Shown piece after piece: positions 11,699 to 23,006 of a stretch of DNA of 64,000 bases. The position numbers and the translations under genes were made by a program. The notes under the pieces were generated by a model. The model worked only from the letters and a program-made list of their open reading frames with translations. It was not told where the DNA came from and did no database searches. This DNA comes from Typha latifolia. Its lineage: Eukaryota; Streptophyta; Magnoliopsida; Poales; Typhaceae. The stretch is from contig CM034110.1 of assembly GCA_019914945.1 (NCBI GenBank), forward strand, positions 9,441,808 to 9,505,807, written 5' to 3'. Within the stretch, counting starts at the first letter, position 1, and every line of letters starts with the position of its first letter.

Positions 11699-12565
11699 AT
11701 GGATTCATCTCTTAGCAGTCCTCCCTCTTCTTCTGGCACCAGCTTCCCGATCCCGGTGGCTATTGCCATAGGGTTCGTCGCGACGCTGGTGGTGCTCATC
11801 GGATACTACTTGTTCGTGCTCAGGTTTTGGCTCAATGGCCGCCACCCCGGACTGCGGCAACTGTCGCCGACCTCGCGGAGAGGGCGGAGCGACGACGACC
11901 ACATGCCTTCGGTGTTCTTCGTCGACGAAGACGAAGAACAAGGCGTCGATCCGTCGATCGTGAACTCGATCCCGATCGTCAAGTTCAGGAAGTCCCGCGT
12001 GCCTGAGCCCAATCCGAAGACATCCTGCCATGAGTGTGCTGTGTGTTTGAGTGAGTTCCAAGAGGAGGACAGCCTCAAACTCCTGCCTAGCTGCTCTCAT
12101 GCCTTCCACATCCAGTGCATAGATACTTGGCTTAGAACCAATGTCAACTGCCCTTTATGCAGAGCAAACGTATCAAAGCCAATTCCACTTCATGTCCAAG
12201 CTTCTATTAGCCAACAGCTGAGCAATGAACAAATCGCCAGAGCAGCAGCTGAGGCTTCAAATCAATCACCGGGTGATAGAAATTGGCGTAAGATTTCTAA
12301 GGTGGAGAGCATGAGGGATGTGAGCATTGACGTTAGAGATAAAGATCATCATGGGACTGTAAGGAGATCATTCTCCATGGATCATCTAAAGACTACTACT
12401 AGTCTTTCAACTGAAGGACTCAATGAGACAAGGATTAATGGCGAATCTAGTTTAAGTGTTCACGGCGGTGACGGCAGCCGTAGATTCCGGCGATTGATCC
12501 ACTCATTCGGGCTCGGCCGGAGTTCGAGAAGTGCTGTGCTTCCGATTCAGATTGATCAATTATGA
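11699..12565 (+). CDS. ATL-type RING-H2 finger E3 ubiquitin ligase (copy 1)
   Basis: Single-exon membrane-anchored ubiquitin ligase, 288 aa. A hydrophobic segment at about residues 18-43 would anchor the N-terminus. The GLD-like motif GVDPSIV (82-88) precedes the RING-H2 finger, with ligands C113, C116, C132, H134, H137, C140, C151 and C154. The C..C-PxC-H-H-C-W-C..C order, including the W after the sixth ligand, is that of the ATL family, which recruits E2 enzymes. The C-terminal half has RRSFS and a terminal block FGLGRSSRSAVLPI that the next gene shares. These features and the 1.5-kb spacing show a tandem duplicate pair. Substrate and pathway are unknown; many ATLs act in defence or stress responses. 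Confidence 0.93.
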   Translation: MDSSLSSPPSSSGTSFPIPVAIAIGFVATLVVLIGYYLFVLRFWLNGRHPGLRQLSPTSRRGRSDDDHMPSVFFVDEDEEQGVDPSIVNSIPIVKFRKSRVPEPNPKTSCHECAVCLSEFQEEDSLKLLPSCSHAFHIQCIDTWLRTNVNCPLCRANVSKPIPLHVQASISQQLSNEQIARAAAEASNQSPGDRNWRKISKVESMRDVSIDVRDKDHHGTVRRSFSMDHLKTTTSLSTEGLNETRINGESSLSVHGGDGSRRFRRLIHSFGLGRSSRSAVLPIQIDQL

Positions 12566-12694
12566 TACAAAATTTCCATGGTTGTGATCGATGAACAGCA
12601 TACTGTTACATAATTGGATTGATTTTAGTTTTAATATTGATTAGGTGTGTCGTAATGGATGCCTTTTTTTCTTTTTGATTCTTTCTTTCATTTG

Positions 12695-12726
12695 TTCTGT
12701 TCTGTTCTGTTCTGTTCTGTTCTGTT
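12695..12726. repeat. (TTCTG)n microsatellite
   Basis: About six pentamer units in the likely 3' UTR of the first RING-H2 gene. Confidence 0.88.
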
Positions 12727-13071
12727 CATGACTTGATTAGAGTAGTTTACAGAAGTTGTTCACATCTACCTTAAATTCTATTATTGGTTATAGGAATCTT
12801 CTTATGTTACAAGTTATGTATAGAGTGACCTTTAGACAAGTCTGAGATAGATATTTCCAAAAGATTCTCTCTGTACTACAGGTAGTTAGTAGTAGTTTTT
12901 GGGCCACTTTTAGTTAATGCGCCCAACTCGACTCGATTGGAAATCCTTATTGGGCTTCCTCCCAGATTCCCAATTTGGCCCAATTTATCCTGCCGCCAAT
13001 CAATGGCTGCCAAGTACCCAGATTGGTCATCTTCTCACCCAAGTTTCCCACTCTTAACTACTCTGCTATAA

Positions 13072-13074
<3 letters not shown>
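12727..13074. other. Spacer between the two RING-H2 genes
   Basis: Holds the end of copy 1's transcript and the promoter of copy 2. Two TTGGGC/GGCCCA-type motifs occur around 12950-12985. No other gene is seen. Confidence 0.5.

Positions 13075-13116
<42 letters not shown>
13075..13116. repeat. (TC)n microsatellite in the leader of RING-H2 copy 2
   Basis: About 21 TC units immediately upstream of the start of the second RING-H2 gene. Confidence 0.92.
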
Positions 13117-13118
<2 letters not shown>

Positions 13119-13186
13119 CTCTTTGTGTTCTTCATTGGTTCTACTCCCAACCAATGATCACTAAATCCCTATATTCCATCTCTCAA

Positions 13187-13984
13187 ATGGATCATCCACC
13201 ACCCTCTCCTTCCTCGTCGAATACCAGCTTCCCAATCTTAGCCATCACCATCTTAGGCATACTCACCACCGCCATAATTCTCGTCAGCTACTACATCTTC
13301 GCAATACAATGCTGCCAAAACTGGCGGCGCAACGACCTCTTTAACAACCTCCCTTCGACCAACTACCGCCGCCATTTCGACCACTTCGCCGCGAAGTCCC
13401 AAGGCCTCGACCCATCACTCGTATACATGATTCCGACCAAGAAGTTCACAAAAGAAGCGAATTTTTCGTCGTTCGAGTGCGCAATTTGCTTGAACGAGTT
13501 CCAAGAGGAGGAGAGGCTACGGATCCTGCCGAGTTGCTCCCATTCATTCCATACAGATTGCATAGATATCTGGCTCAGCAACAACACCAACTGCCCAATT
13601 TGTAGGCAAGACATAACGAGCCCAATCGCATTTCCAACCAATTGTGCTTGCACTGTTATAGAGGTGAGAAATGAAGAAGGAAGTAGCAATCAAGCTACTA
13701 TAAGAAGAGAAGTGCCAAAGTTGGGCAGCTTGGGAGATGAGTGCATTGATGTGAGACACAAGGATGAGGAGTTCTGTGTGCAGCCAATAAGGAGGTCGTT
13801 GTCTTTGGGCTCTTCTAATGATAGACAACTATATCTCTCAGTTCAGGAGATTCTAAGACACAAGCCACATCTTGTTCTTGAGGTTGGTGGTGAAGGTAGT
13901 AGTGGTGGTAAGGTCCGGCGGTCGTTCTTCTCTTTCGGGCATGGACGGAGTTCGCGGAGCGCCATTCTTCCGATCAATTTGTGA
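13187..13984 (+). CDS. ATL-type RING-H2 finger E3 ubiquitin ligase (copy 2)
   Basis: Single-exon paralogue of the preceding gene, 265 aa from the chosen ATG. An in-frame ATG at 13154 would add 11 residues. I prefer 13187 because MDHPPPSPSSSNTSFPI aligns with the N-terminus of copy 1 (MDSSLSSPPSSSGTSFPI). One membrane segment follows (about residues 18-40). The GLD motif GLDPSLV comes next, then the RING-H2 finger with ligands C98, C101, C117, H119, H122, C125, C136 and C139, including WLSNNTNCPIC. After the finger, IDVRHKDE, RRSLSLGSS and the terminal block FGHGRSSRSAILPI match copy 1 in order. It is expected to be a membrane-bound E3 ligase with unknown substrate. Confidence 0.93.
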   Translation: MDHPPPSPSSSNTSFPILAITILGILTTAIILVSYYIFAIQCCQNWRRNDLFNNLPSTNYRRHFDHFAAKSQGLDPSLVYMIPTKKFTKEANFSSFECAICLNEFQEEERLRILPSCSHSFHTDCIDIWLSNNTNCPICRQDITSPIAFPTNCACTVIEVRNEEGSSNQATIRREVPKLGSLGDECIDVRHKDEEFCVQPIRRSLSLGSSNDRQLYLSVQEILRHKPHLVLEVGGEGSSGGKVRRSFFSFGHGRSSRSAILPINL

Positions 13985-14265
13985 TCAAGGGATGTAATAG
14001 TCTCAGCTGCTGATGATGGGTTCTTGGTGTTCATGTTGCTCTTGATGTTGTCTGAGTTGGATGTAAATTATAGGGCCAGTGAGTGTATATGGGCTTCTTT
14101 TTTTCTTTTTCTTTTTGAATTTTGATTAGGTTAATTACATCATATGGTTTGATGATGATGATGATGATGATTAAGATTATCATTACTGGAATCACATAAT
14201 AATTGGTCGGCAAGAGTTTCTCCTTTTCTGTGCTCTGTTTTCTGTTCAAATTTCCTGTTGATATG

Positions 14266-14268
<3 letters not shown>

Positions 14269-14315
<47 letters not shown>
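14269..14315. repeat. (TA)n microsatellite
   Basis: About 23 uninterrupted TA units downstream of the second RING-H2 gene. Confidence 0.92.
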
Positions 14316-14317
<2 letters not shown>

Positions 14318-14464
14318 AAAGGAAAATTCCCGACAAGAAAAATTATATATAAAAAAAAGGCCCCAATAAAGACAAACTGGTATGTAAACAAGTGCTTTAT
14401 TTGAGACATGAATTAGAATCCACAGCAAATCCTTCTAACATTCTTGAGGATACCACCTGATATG

Positions 14465-14507
14465 AAGAAGAAGAAGAAGAAGAAGGAAGAAGAAGAAGAA
14501 GAAGAAA
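14465..14507. repeat. (GAA)n microsatellite
   Basis: About 14 GAA units with one interruption (AAGGAA). Confidence 0.9.
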
Positions 14508-15449
14508 GCTTTACAATAATGTAGATAAGATTCCCATAATAAAGTAATTATATGTACGATTGACATATTTCTCTCTTTCACTTAGCTTTTGTACAAGTAA
14601 TGGTAGACAAGCAGCACCCCCACCTTTTACCTAAACTTGCACTCTTTTGTGCTTCGCCATCACCCATGTTCACCTTCACATGTGCCATCTCCTCCATGAG
14701 CAGCTCTTCCATTCCAAGCTGTCTACACTGCAACGCCTTGCACTGCACACCAGCATGTGCACTTGTTGGTTTACTAAGAAATGCCTTCAATGCATTCAGG
14801 ACAAGCTAGCAATTAGCCAACGCAAGTAGAAGATTTGCTTGATTTCTTGAGCTACTTGCACAGTTTGGTCCAATGATTAGTGCTCCATGCTCCCTGGTCC
14901 CTTTTGAGACAAAGAAATGAATCATTTTGATCAAAAGTTTCTTCTTCTTCTTATATATATATATATATATATTCTTTTTCTCGAATAGATATCATGATGA
15001 TCCAATAAAAGCAAAAGACAGACGGGACTTAATTATCATGACAGCAGACATACTAATGGAGGTTGCGATGTCAATGTTGTTGCTTTGCTTTGCTTTGATG
15101 TCCTTGGAGTACCCAGGGACTTCATCTATTGTACCTTTTGATTCTAGTAATATAGTTAAAATGGAGAAGAACAATTCATTGAATTGGTTCTTCCTTGAGA
15201 GATCCCTTTCAAACCCCCAAAAGATTACCCAGAGTGAATCAAACACTAATAATGGAGCAACCATCTTGGGGGCAAAAGGACAAGTTTTTTTTTTTTTTTT
15301 TCTTTCCATAATAAATCATGATTAAGTCAACCCTAATCACATCTCACCATGTATTATAACGCAAGCGACACAGAGATCGATGCTTTAATTAGCATTATAG
15401 AAATGTTTAGATCTGCTGTCATCTCACGAGATACATGGAATAAATGAAC

Positions 15450-15484
15450 TACACACACACACACACACACTCTCTCTCTCTCTC
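15450..15484. repeat. Compound (AC)n(TC)n microsatellite
   Basis: About ten AC units run directly into about seven TC units. Confidence 0.9.
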
Positions 15485-17153
15485 CCTCTTGGGAACACCA
15501 GTTACAGCTATTAGCTGCAGCCTGCAGGCAAGTTGACTGTTCATGCATATGACACGTATCCGAAGAAAGTTCACATCAAGGAAGTGCAATCCATCGTCTT
15601 CCATCTTATTTGTAGCTAAGCTTAGTTCGTCCACTTCATGGCGCGTGTATCAGCATTGGAAACATCGATGCCTTGCTGCCTGCTGCCATGTCCAACAACT
15701 CATTAATTGATAATTAATAACATTGACCTGCGTACCTTCGTTTAATTCACCTTCTTAATAAATCGTGTCTTCGCATAATGGCAGTCATGCTTTAAATTGT
15801 ATAAACTTAAACAGCTAAACTTGGAAAATTAATTCCTATATTCCACGACAAAGTCTGCATCAGCAGGGTCTTAATCAGAGCTGCACTGTGGAAAAGAGAA
15901 TCAAATTATGGATACTAACACTCAAAAGTGTCAGAGCATCATACAAGCTGGTAGCTGTTCATGCTAAATAGTTATTTATTTTTTAAGTACTTTATTAAAG
16001 GCATTCTAAGAGTTTTTTTATTAGTTTAAGTCAGATCATAATTTTTTTATATGTCTAATTTATATTAAAATTTAAATACGAGATCGAGTGTGTTTAAAAA
16101 TTACAGACCAAATTAATGATTTCTATAAAAAAATTTAAATCTTCTAAAAGAATTGTAGAGTTTTAAATATTAGGTTAACGATTTATATAAATGTTTCAAA
16201 ATTTCTATATATATTTTATTGACCTAGGCATTGATTATGTCATCGATATCTAAACAATATAGTCTCTTTTGAAATATATTAGACATGTAAAAAGATATTC
16301 AAGAGAGTTAGTTTGGTATAATTCCGGGACTCTGAAAGAGGAAGAGAAAGAGAAGATCGAGGACAGACCTAGGCCATTTTGGGCCTCAGCTATTGAACGT
16401 ATTCCAAATCCCAGCCCAATTATGTTAACCACAAGGCCCAATTAAGAATAAGTTAATCTATTAATTTAAAGGGTTATTAAAAATAATTTTTATCTATTGA
16501 TAAATTAAATGGTATATAAGACATTTTACATATGTGACTATGTTAAAATAATTAAAATTAAGTATTTTCGATTAATTTAATTTAATCTTAATTATTCAAT
16601 TAGGACGGATTCCGAGGAGCCAGCACATTAATAAGAGTCCTACCAAGAGCGAGCAGGACAAAAGATTCATCACGTTTTAACCAACTCTGGTTTTCTTTAT
16701 TTTATAATTACATAAATTTTAGACCATGCATCAAGATTGCAAAATTATATAAAATTTTATACTTTAATAATACCATCGTAATTTGGGAATTTTATCTAGG
16801 GGACCAGACCCTGCTGCCGTAGACGTGGATCCATCGTATAAAACAAATGGCATTTAGTATTATCCAGACGGATGGGGAGGAAATTTACTCGGCAACTTCT
16901 TGGTAAGTTGTTGGTAATGAGAAGCGTACGAGTAGGAACAAAAAGAGATATTTGTTTTTCTTTGAGGGGATTAAATGCAAAGAGTTAAATATAATAACAT
17001 ACGAACCAAAAACGTGCTCAGTTAGTAATATTAGATTCAATTTGGACCATTCACTTCCCTCAATAATGGATCGTTGGCCAATTAATTTATATATCTATGC
17101 AAGGAAACATGAGTAGGAGCAGTCGTCGTCGTCGTCAAGAGTTGTAGGTAGTC

Positions 17154-18467
17154 ATGGTTTACAAGCTCAAAGTGTTAGAGCAATGCAAGATCTCTCCACC
17201 GCCGTGCTCTGCCGCCAACTCCCGGCCTTCTCTCCCCCTCACCTTCTTCGACATAATTTTCCACAATTTCCACCCCGTCCAACGCGTATTCTTCTATGAA
17301 ACCTCCCTCTCCACGTCAATTTTCCTGCTCGCTGAGCTACCCAAGTTGAAAAAATCCTTAGCCCTCACTCTCAACCTATTTTACCCTCTAGCCGGAAAAT
17401 TAAAGCGCACATCAGACGGCCAACAGCCTCAGGTTCTCTGCTCCGATGACGACGACTTCGTCTGGCTGACCGTGGCGGTGAGCGGCGACGACTTTTACGA
17501 CCTCGCGGGCTATCACGCCCGCGAGGTCTCGAGATTCCATCCTCTAGTCCCAACGTTGCAATACTATGGAAATGGTCGTGCCCAAGCCGTGCTGGCAATC
17601 CAACTGACCATATTTCCCAACGTTGGAGTTGCAATTGGCACAACGCTGCACCATGCAGTAGCCGATGGCTCGAGCTACACCCATTTCATGAAGACATGGG
17701 CCAGAGTTCACAAACATGAAGAAACAACTCGTCCGTTCTTAGACCGCAGCGTAGTCTTGGATCCAAAGGGGCTGAAAGGCAGATTCCTGAAGGATTTGGA
17801 GGAGTTCGAGGATGATACGAGTTTTGATGCCTGGGATTTAACAACCCAGCTCAATGTGGTTCGAGCCACATTCGTGTTCAGCAATGGCAGGCTCGCCGAG
17901 CTGAAGAGCAAGACTAAGGTCCAATGCTCCCCGTATGCATTGGCCTGTGGGTTTGCGTGGGCAGGTCTAGTCCATGCACGTCGCAGCACCAGCAAGGTGG
18001 AGCACTTCGGCTTCGTCACCGGCTGCCGCGCCCGGTCGGACCCACCGATACCGTCGAACTACTTCGGCAATTGCCTCGGCATCTGCTGCGTCGAGGCCAA
18101 GAGGAGCGACCTCGTCGGCGTCGACGGGGCTGTGGTCGCCGCAGAGGCGATATGGAGGGTGATCAAGAGCTTGGAGGACGGCGCATTCCGTTACGCCGGC
18201 GATTGGATTAAAAATGTGCGTAAATATGCGGCTGCGAGGGCGGTGACGGTGGCCGGATCGCCGAAGCTCGCGATTTACGAGGTGGATTTCGGGTGGGGGA
18301 GCCTGAGGAAGGTGGAGATTGTGTCGATAGAGAGGACGGGGGCTTTGGGTCTAGCAGAGAGCAGAGAGGAGGAAGGGGGGATAGAGGTGGGGCTGGCATT
18401 GCCCAGGCACGAGATGGAAGCCTTTATCGCTTTCTATGACAACAATGGAGTAATCTTCGGAAAGTAG
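17154..18467 (+). CDS. BAHD acyltransferase (malonyl/hydroxycinnamoyl-transferase-like)
   Basis: Intronless cytosolic enzyme of 437 aa that would transfer an acyl group from a CoA thioester to an alcohol or amine of a secondary metabolite. The catalytic HxxxD motif is H167-D171 (HHAVAD). The structural DFGWG motif is at 378-382. The YFGNC motif at 303-307 is typical of the clade that includes anthocyanin and phenolic-glucoside malonyltransferases, so acylation of a phenolic glycoside is the leading guess. The N-terminus (LTFFDIIFHNFHPVQRVFFYE) and NLFYPLAGKL block are also typical of that clade. Length and motif spacing are normal and no frame break is seen, so it looks functional. Donor and acceptor specificity cannot be read from motifs. 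It lies on the same strand as the transporter and dioxygenases downstream. Confidence 0.94.
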   Translation: MVYKLKVLEQCKISPPPCSAANSRPSLPLTFFDIIFHNFHPVQRVFFYETSLSTSIFLLAELPKLKKSLALTLNLFYPLAGKLKRTSDGQQPQVLCSDDDDFVWLTVAVSGDDFYDLAGYHAREVSRFHPLVPTLQYYGNGRAQAVLAIQLTIFPNVGVAIGTTLHHAVADGSSYTHFMKTWARVHKHEETTRPFLDRSVVLDPKGLKGRFLKDLEEFEDDTSFDAWDLTTQLNVVRATFVFSNGRLAELKSKTKVQCSPYALACGFAWAGLVHARRSTSKVEHFGFVTGCRARSDPPIPSNYFGNCLGICCVEAKRSDLVGVDGAVVAAEAIWRVIKSLEDGAFRYAGDWIKNVRKYAAARAVTVAGSPKLAIYEVDFGWGSLRKVEIVSIERTGALGLAESREEEGGIEVGLALPRHEMEAFIAFYDNNGVIFGK

Positions 18468-18751
18468 GAAGAAGACGTACTGCAAGAAGTCTTGGGAGTA
18501 ATTGTTACTTGTGAGCAGAGCTTGTCCCATATCTGAATAAAGAAGTTACTTTATTAAATTTTGCGCACGTTAATTGTTGTTTCTTTTTTTTTACCAAGAT
18601 GAATCGAATTTTGACCGTTTATTAGCTTAATTTAAATGCCATCCATGTAAGAAGGACAAGAAAAGATTTCAAGGATATACATTACCAATATCCCTGCAAC
18701 CCAAAACTTTCAACTATTTTAAGATCAACTTAGAAGCTAATTAATCGATCA

Positions 18752-19252
18752 TCAGCGCCAACCTTGCGGCCATCTAGTGCGGTAATCTCCGGTAGGCAAC
18801 CAACTGCTCCATTTCTTCTTGTCAACGCCCAGCTCTCTCACTCCACCCCTCTTCTTCCACCACAACCTCCTAAAGATCCCACCACCTTTCCTCCTCTCAC
18901 CGTTTGCGCAAGCTCGTTCTTGATCACCATCATCTCTTAAAACTCCCATGGAGTTGAACTTAAGGTAGCTCATCTCCAATGACTCCGCCGGGATGTTCCT
19001 CGAGAGCAGCGGGGAGTCGCCGCCCCAGTTGTTCCTGCCGGAGACCGGGTGCTGCGGCGTCCGGAAATCGATGAAGTCGTGCTCTCTACCCATGATGGTC
19101 AGCCTCTGTGGAGTGCTGAACTCTGCTGCATAGCTTCTTCTCCCTCCTCTTCTTGATATTGGAGAGCTTATGGAGCTGCTGAATTGAATTGAACTCCATA
19201 TCGGCGTGGTGTCCCTTCTCCTCCTCTGCATTGTGGTATATATATCTGCCAT
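18752..19252 (-). CDS. Small plant protein of unknown function with C-terminal RWPQGW
   Basis: Single-exon ORF of 166 aa. I chose the ATG at 19252 because its context (GCGCCATGG) is strong. An upstream in-frame ATG at 19312 would add a hydrophobic stretch that probably belongs to the leader. The protein is basic, has no membrane segment, and contains RRRRD near residue 11, a phosphorylation-like serine-rich run (IQFSSSISSPISRRGGRR), a basic-aromatic block GGGIFRRLWWKKRGG, and ends WLPTGDYRTRWPQGWR. From memory, a WLP..RWP.GW tail occurs in a family of uncharacterised plant proteins, but I cannot verify this. GC content is gene-like against an AT-rich background. Function is unknown. Confidence 0.65.
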   Translation of the reverse strand: MADIYTTMQRRRRDTTPIWSSIQFSSSISSPISRRGGRRSYAAEFSTPQRLTIMGREHDFIDFRTPQHPVSGRNNWGGDSPLLSRNIPAESLEMSYLKFNSMGVLRDDGDQERACANGERRKGGGIFRRLWWKKRGGVRELGVDKKKWSSWLPTGDYRTRWPQGWR

Positions 19253-21090
19253 GGCGCAAAAATGGAGCAACATTTGTAGAAAAACAAGTATAGTAACGAT
19301 CATATTAAACAAAGATAAGCTTTGTTATCATCGAATTGTACCCATGAATAAGTTTTTGTCACTAGTTTGTTTCAGACAAAATGGAGCCTTGATGCTATAA
19401 GGGCGATTATTCCTATAGGCGACTAAGGTTGGTAATAGATAATTTGTTTATACTTTACATATCCCAAAAGAGAGACCGACACTCAAATCGTAAATCCCAA
19501 AATTCTAGTTCTTTGTGTGCAGGGCTTCTGGCCAAGAAGGCTACCAACTGCACCATATGGTGGCACCATTTGATAATTAAAAAAATTCTTGTGCATCAGG
19601 AAAAGATAGATACCCAGTTAGCTTCTCTATTAAGTAGTACAGCATCTCCACTAAAGATGCTGTAATCCACTACAGTTGACACCTCAGCCTAAGCTTTTCC
19701 GACATCTTCTCAGCCACAAGCAGGAATAGAGAGGATCTCAATGCCCCATCAATGGATCGACCACGACAACAAGAGGACAGTGTGTGGCTTGGTAATGACA
19801 GAGTATCTCGATTACAGCCAGATCAACACAAATAGACCAATATGAACAAGTTCGATTCCCTCCCAGAACAAGCACCTAACAAGAAGTTATTGGATACTGG
19901 GACCAAAGGACAAGTGAGAGAAACTACCCCCCGGCACAAAGAATGGATTCAGTACCTGAAGAAAGAGAAAGCCGGGATCAAAGATTATTGCATCATATAT
20001 ACATAACAACAGTTGAACAAGTAAAATAATGATGAAAGAGAAGTGACCACTATGGAGTCTTACAATGTTATGCACACCATAGGCTTTCTAATATTAAAAA
20101 AATATTGAAATGGATCTTCTATCAATTTCTATCAGATGTATTAGAGTTAAAAAATTATAGCAGAATATGGAATGAAAAAAGAACCATAGTGGACACAGCA
20201 CCAAAGATTAAGCAGATTATTTTTGTCCCCATCTAAGCATCTAACTGCATTTGTGGAGAAAAAAAAAATTCTTTGTGGACTCTTACAATGATCTGCAATG
20301 ATCCGGATTGTCATACATATACAAATGTTAGAAAAGAACTATCTCGTTCACTTCTGTTAGGTGCATAAGCATTAAAAAGTGTCAGCACATAGGAATGAGG
20401 AAATAAGAATCAGAGTGGGGGAAGCCAGAATAACAGCAGATAGATTGCTCCCTTCTAACTACAATTGGTAGCATACTAGGCCTTGATAATTAACCTTTAC
20501 ATAATAGCATTAAAAGTATCATGAGTAGTTAAAGAATGTAAACTTATAAGTACTGATCCACACCCAGTATTTCACATTGATAGACCTGAAATGCATCTTC
20601 TCAATGCAATAAATAAATTACGAAGAGAATAATTCCTAACTTATTCAGATGTATAAATCCCTGGTAGCCAATTAGTGTTCTTGTGGAAGATAAAGTTAAA
20701 AGCAAATAAGAGCAGAGCAGGTTAGAAGTGTCATTGGTAGACATCAAGAAAAAAGCACGTGGAATAAATATCGTCATTTCTATTGCTTTACTTAAGCACT
20801 TGATCTTCTTAATCACTCCTGGAATTCATTCCACTTTCTCAGAATCCAAATGTCAATACTTGGACATGTATGAGTTAGAATTTGTCTCAATATTCTGCTA
20901 GAGAATATCTTGCAGTATTCCATATTCATGGACCTTCAAGTGGTCATTGATGTAGGATGCATGATGTCAGCAGCATCAAGCCCATCTCTTTATAAAGAGG
21001 AACAGCACTATGAAGTCAATTAATTTAAGCAGCAGTGCTAGCAAGGTCGACATCTGACTTTCGGGAAGAAAAGATTTCAGCTCAAGAAGA
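19253..21090. other. Intergenic; no gene recognised
   Basis: Spacer between the small minus-strand gene and the transporter. A GTTCGATTCC string near 19850 resembles a tRNA B box but lacks a matching A box and cloverleaf. The promoter and leader of the transporter occupy the final few hundred bases. Confidence 0.5.
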
Positions 21091-23006
21091 ATGGTGCTTG
21101 AAACATCTCAAGTTAGAAGACCATGCAAGAGATACAAGGCACACATCCTCATGACTTTGGCCCAAATGGGTTATACATTTCTATATTTCATCACCGAAGC
21201 TTCGTTCAACCGAGGACTTAATCCGCATGTATACATTACTTACCGGCATCTTTTTGCCGGCTTGGTCATGTTGCCTTTTGCCTTTTTCCTTGAAAGGTAT
21301 GCTTGATTGATCACTTGCGGCAACATATTTTTGCAGCAGTACAAAGTGTTTGATATTAGCAATAAATCAGCTAATGATGCCATCTAGCCTATGTTCATGA
21401 TGTTGTACAAAGAAGTAACCATTTTATCACAATTTGACCATGATTGCTGCCCATATATTTTTCATCTTTCCTTTTTTCTACTTTTGCAGAAAGGTGAGAC
21501 CAAAGCTCACATGGGCACTTTTTCTGGAGATATCAGTCCTTTCACTTCTAGGGTGAGAATAATAACAGTTTATCTGATTGAAGAATAAAGGTCTACTGAT
21601 GCCTAATGTTCAATAATGGCCTTCTCTACAACAGGGTCAGCCTCACTCTGAATATGTACTTTGCAAGTCTAAAATACACCTCTCCAACATTTGTTGCATC
21701 CATGGTCAACACAATTGCTTCCATGACGTTTGTCATTGCAGTTCTGCTTAGGTCTGCAACCTTTCCATTTTCTCGCTGTCGATAGTAGATACTGAGTTTG
21801 TTTGTTTTACTGAATAATTCTTCTATAAACTTGCAGATCAGTATTGTGACAGCTATTGGTTCAAGTTGGGGGTTTTAGTTCCTACTTCCAACTTTAAGTG
21901 CTTATACTTTATTACTGTCTTTTTCTTATAGATTGGAGCATCTTGATGCTAAGAATCCTCGTGGGATAGCAAAGATCTTTGGTACCGTAGTCTCCCTGGC
22001 TGGTGTTACAACGATGACTTTGTATAAAGGGCCAGCACTAAGAAACCTTTGGGGAGCACTAATTCATATACAAGGAAATGCTACACATGAGAGTTGGTTG
22101 AAGGGATCTATTCTTACAGTTGCAAGCTGCATTACATGGTCCATATGGTATATCATGCAGGTACTTATAGCTATGAATTCACATCTCTAGCAATCTTTAT
22201 GAACTAGGGAAGCTATAGATATGGAATTACTAATATTGGTGCACTGAGAAGAACGTAAGAAGTTTCAGTAATTCTGAAAAATTGAACATAGATGTAAATA
22301 GGACAAAATAATATCCCTGGTGCTTAATTTCAACTGCAGGCAGTCACATTAAAAAGATATCCAGCACAACTTTCACTTACCACATGGATGAGCTTCATCG
22401 GAGGAGCGCAATCAGCTGTCTTCACTGTATTTCTGGAGCACAAACCCGAAGCATGGACTATCGGATTCGACGTCAAATTCTGGAGCATCATATACTCTGT
22501 AAGTTGAACCATGAAATGTTTTAATTTCAAGTTCTTCTTCCTTCATATAATTATGCGCTAAAATTATTTTAATTCTATTGCAGGGAGTAGTGTGTTCTGG
22601 GTTGATAATCTTCATTCAGTTGTGGTGCACAGAGGAGAAAGGACCAGTTTTTGTGACTATGTTCAATCCCCTTTCAACAATAATGGTGGCACTACTGGCC
22701 TACTTCATATTTGGAGAAAAATTATATACTGGAAGGTAAGTATGAAACAGATAAAGGAAGATCATTACATGTGCTTTCAAATTAAAACATCTCCTTGTCT
22801 AATTTTGCAGCATAATTGGAGGCGTTATCGTCATCGTTGGTCTCTACTTGGTGTTATGGGGCAAAGAAAAAGATCAGGAACTTCGAGAAAAAGCTGAGGA
22901 TCCTGATTTGGCACATGAAAAGCACGAGGAAGCAACCACTGTTCCAACAACAGATAATGGTGCAGATGGAGATGGAGATGGCACTAAAGGAGTCAACAGT
23001 GTATAA
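21091..23006 (+). CDS. WAT1-related protein (EamA/DMT transporter, MtN21 type)
   Basis: Multi-pass membrane transporter of the plant drug/metabolite-transporter family; relatives move auxin, amino acids or metabolites across the tonoplast or plasma membrane. Seven exons with GT-AG introns: 21091-21296, 21490-21552, 21635-21751, 21932-22160, 22340-22498, 22584-22735 and 22811-23006. The spliced length is 1122 nt, 373 aa, a normal length for the family, and all junctions keep frame. The first EamA repeat starts at AHILMTLAQMGYTFLYFITE and includes YRHLFAGLVMLPFAFFLER. The second includes SCITWSIWYIMQ, YPAQLSLTTWMSFIGGAQSA and NPLSTIMVALLAYFIFGEKLYTGSIIGG, a highly typical WAT1 block. The C-terminal tail is hydrophilic and acidic. 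Substrate cannot be assigned. Confidence 0.93.

Larger units (their letters stand above)
13985..17153. other. Long intergenic region with microsatellites
   Basis: No gene recognised. It holds (GAT)n at 14151-14171, (AT)n at 14269-14315, (GAA)n at 14465-14507, (AT)n near 14952-14972, poly-T at 15286-15302 and an (AC)n(TC)n compound repeat at 15450-15484. A 70-codon minus-strand ORF at 14578-14790 has no recognisable family and is not called. The last few hundred bases are the promoter of the acyltransferase, with a TATA-like TTTATATAT near 17086. Confidence 0.5.

Noticed and set aside
14578..14790. 70-codon minus-strand ORF in the 14-15 kb spacer
   Set aside because: Somewhat protein-like (Cys-containing, few rare residues) but no recognisable motif, signal peptide or splice context; could be chance.
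19840..19862. tRNA B-box-like GTTCGATTCC
   Set aside because: No A box at the right spacing and no foldable cloverleaf or acceptor stem.
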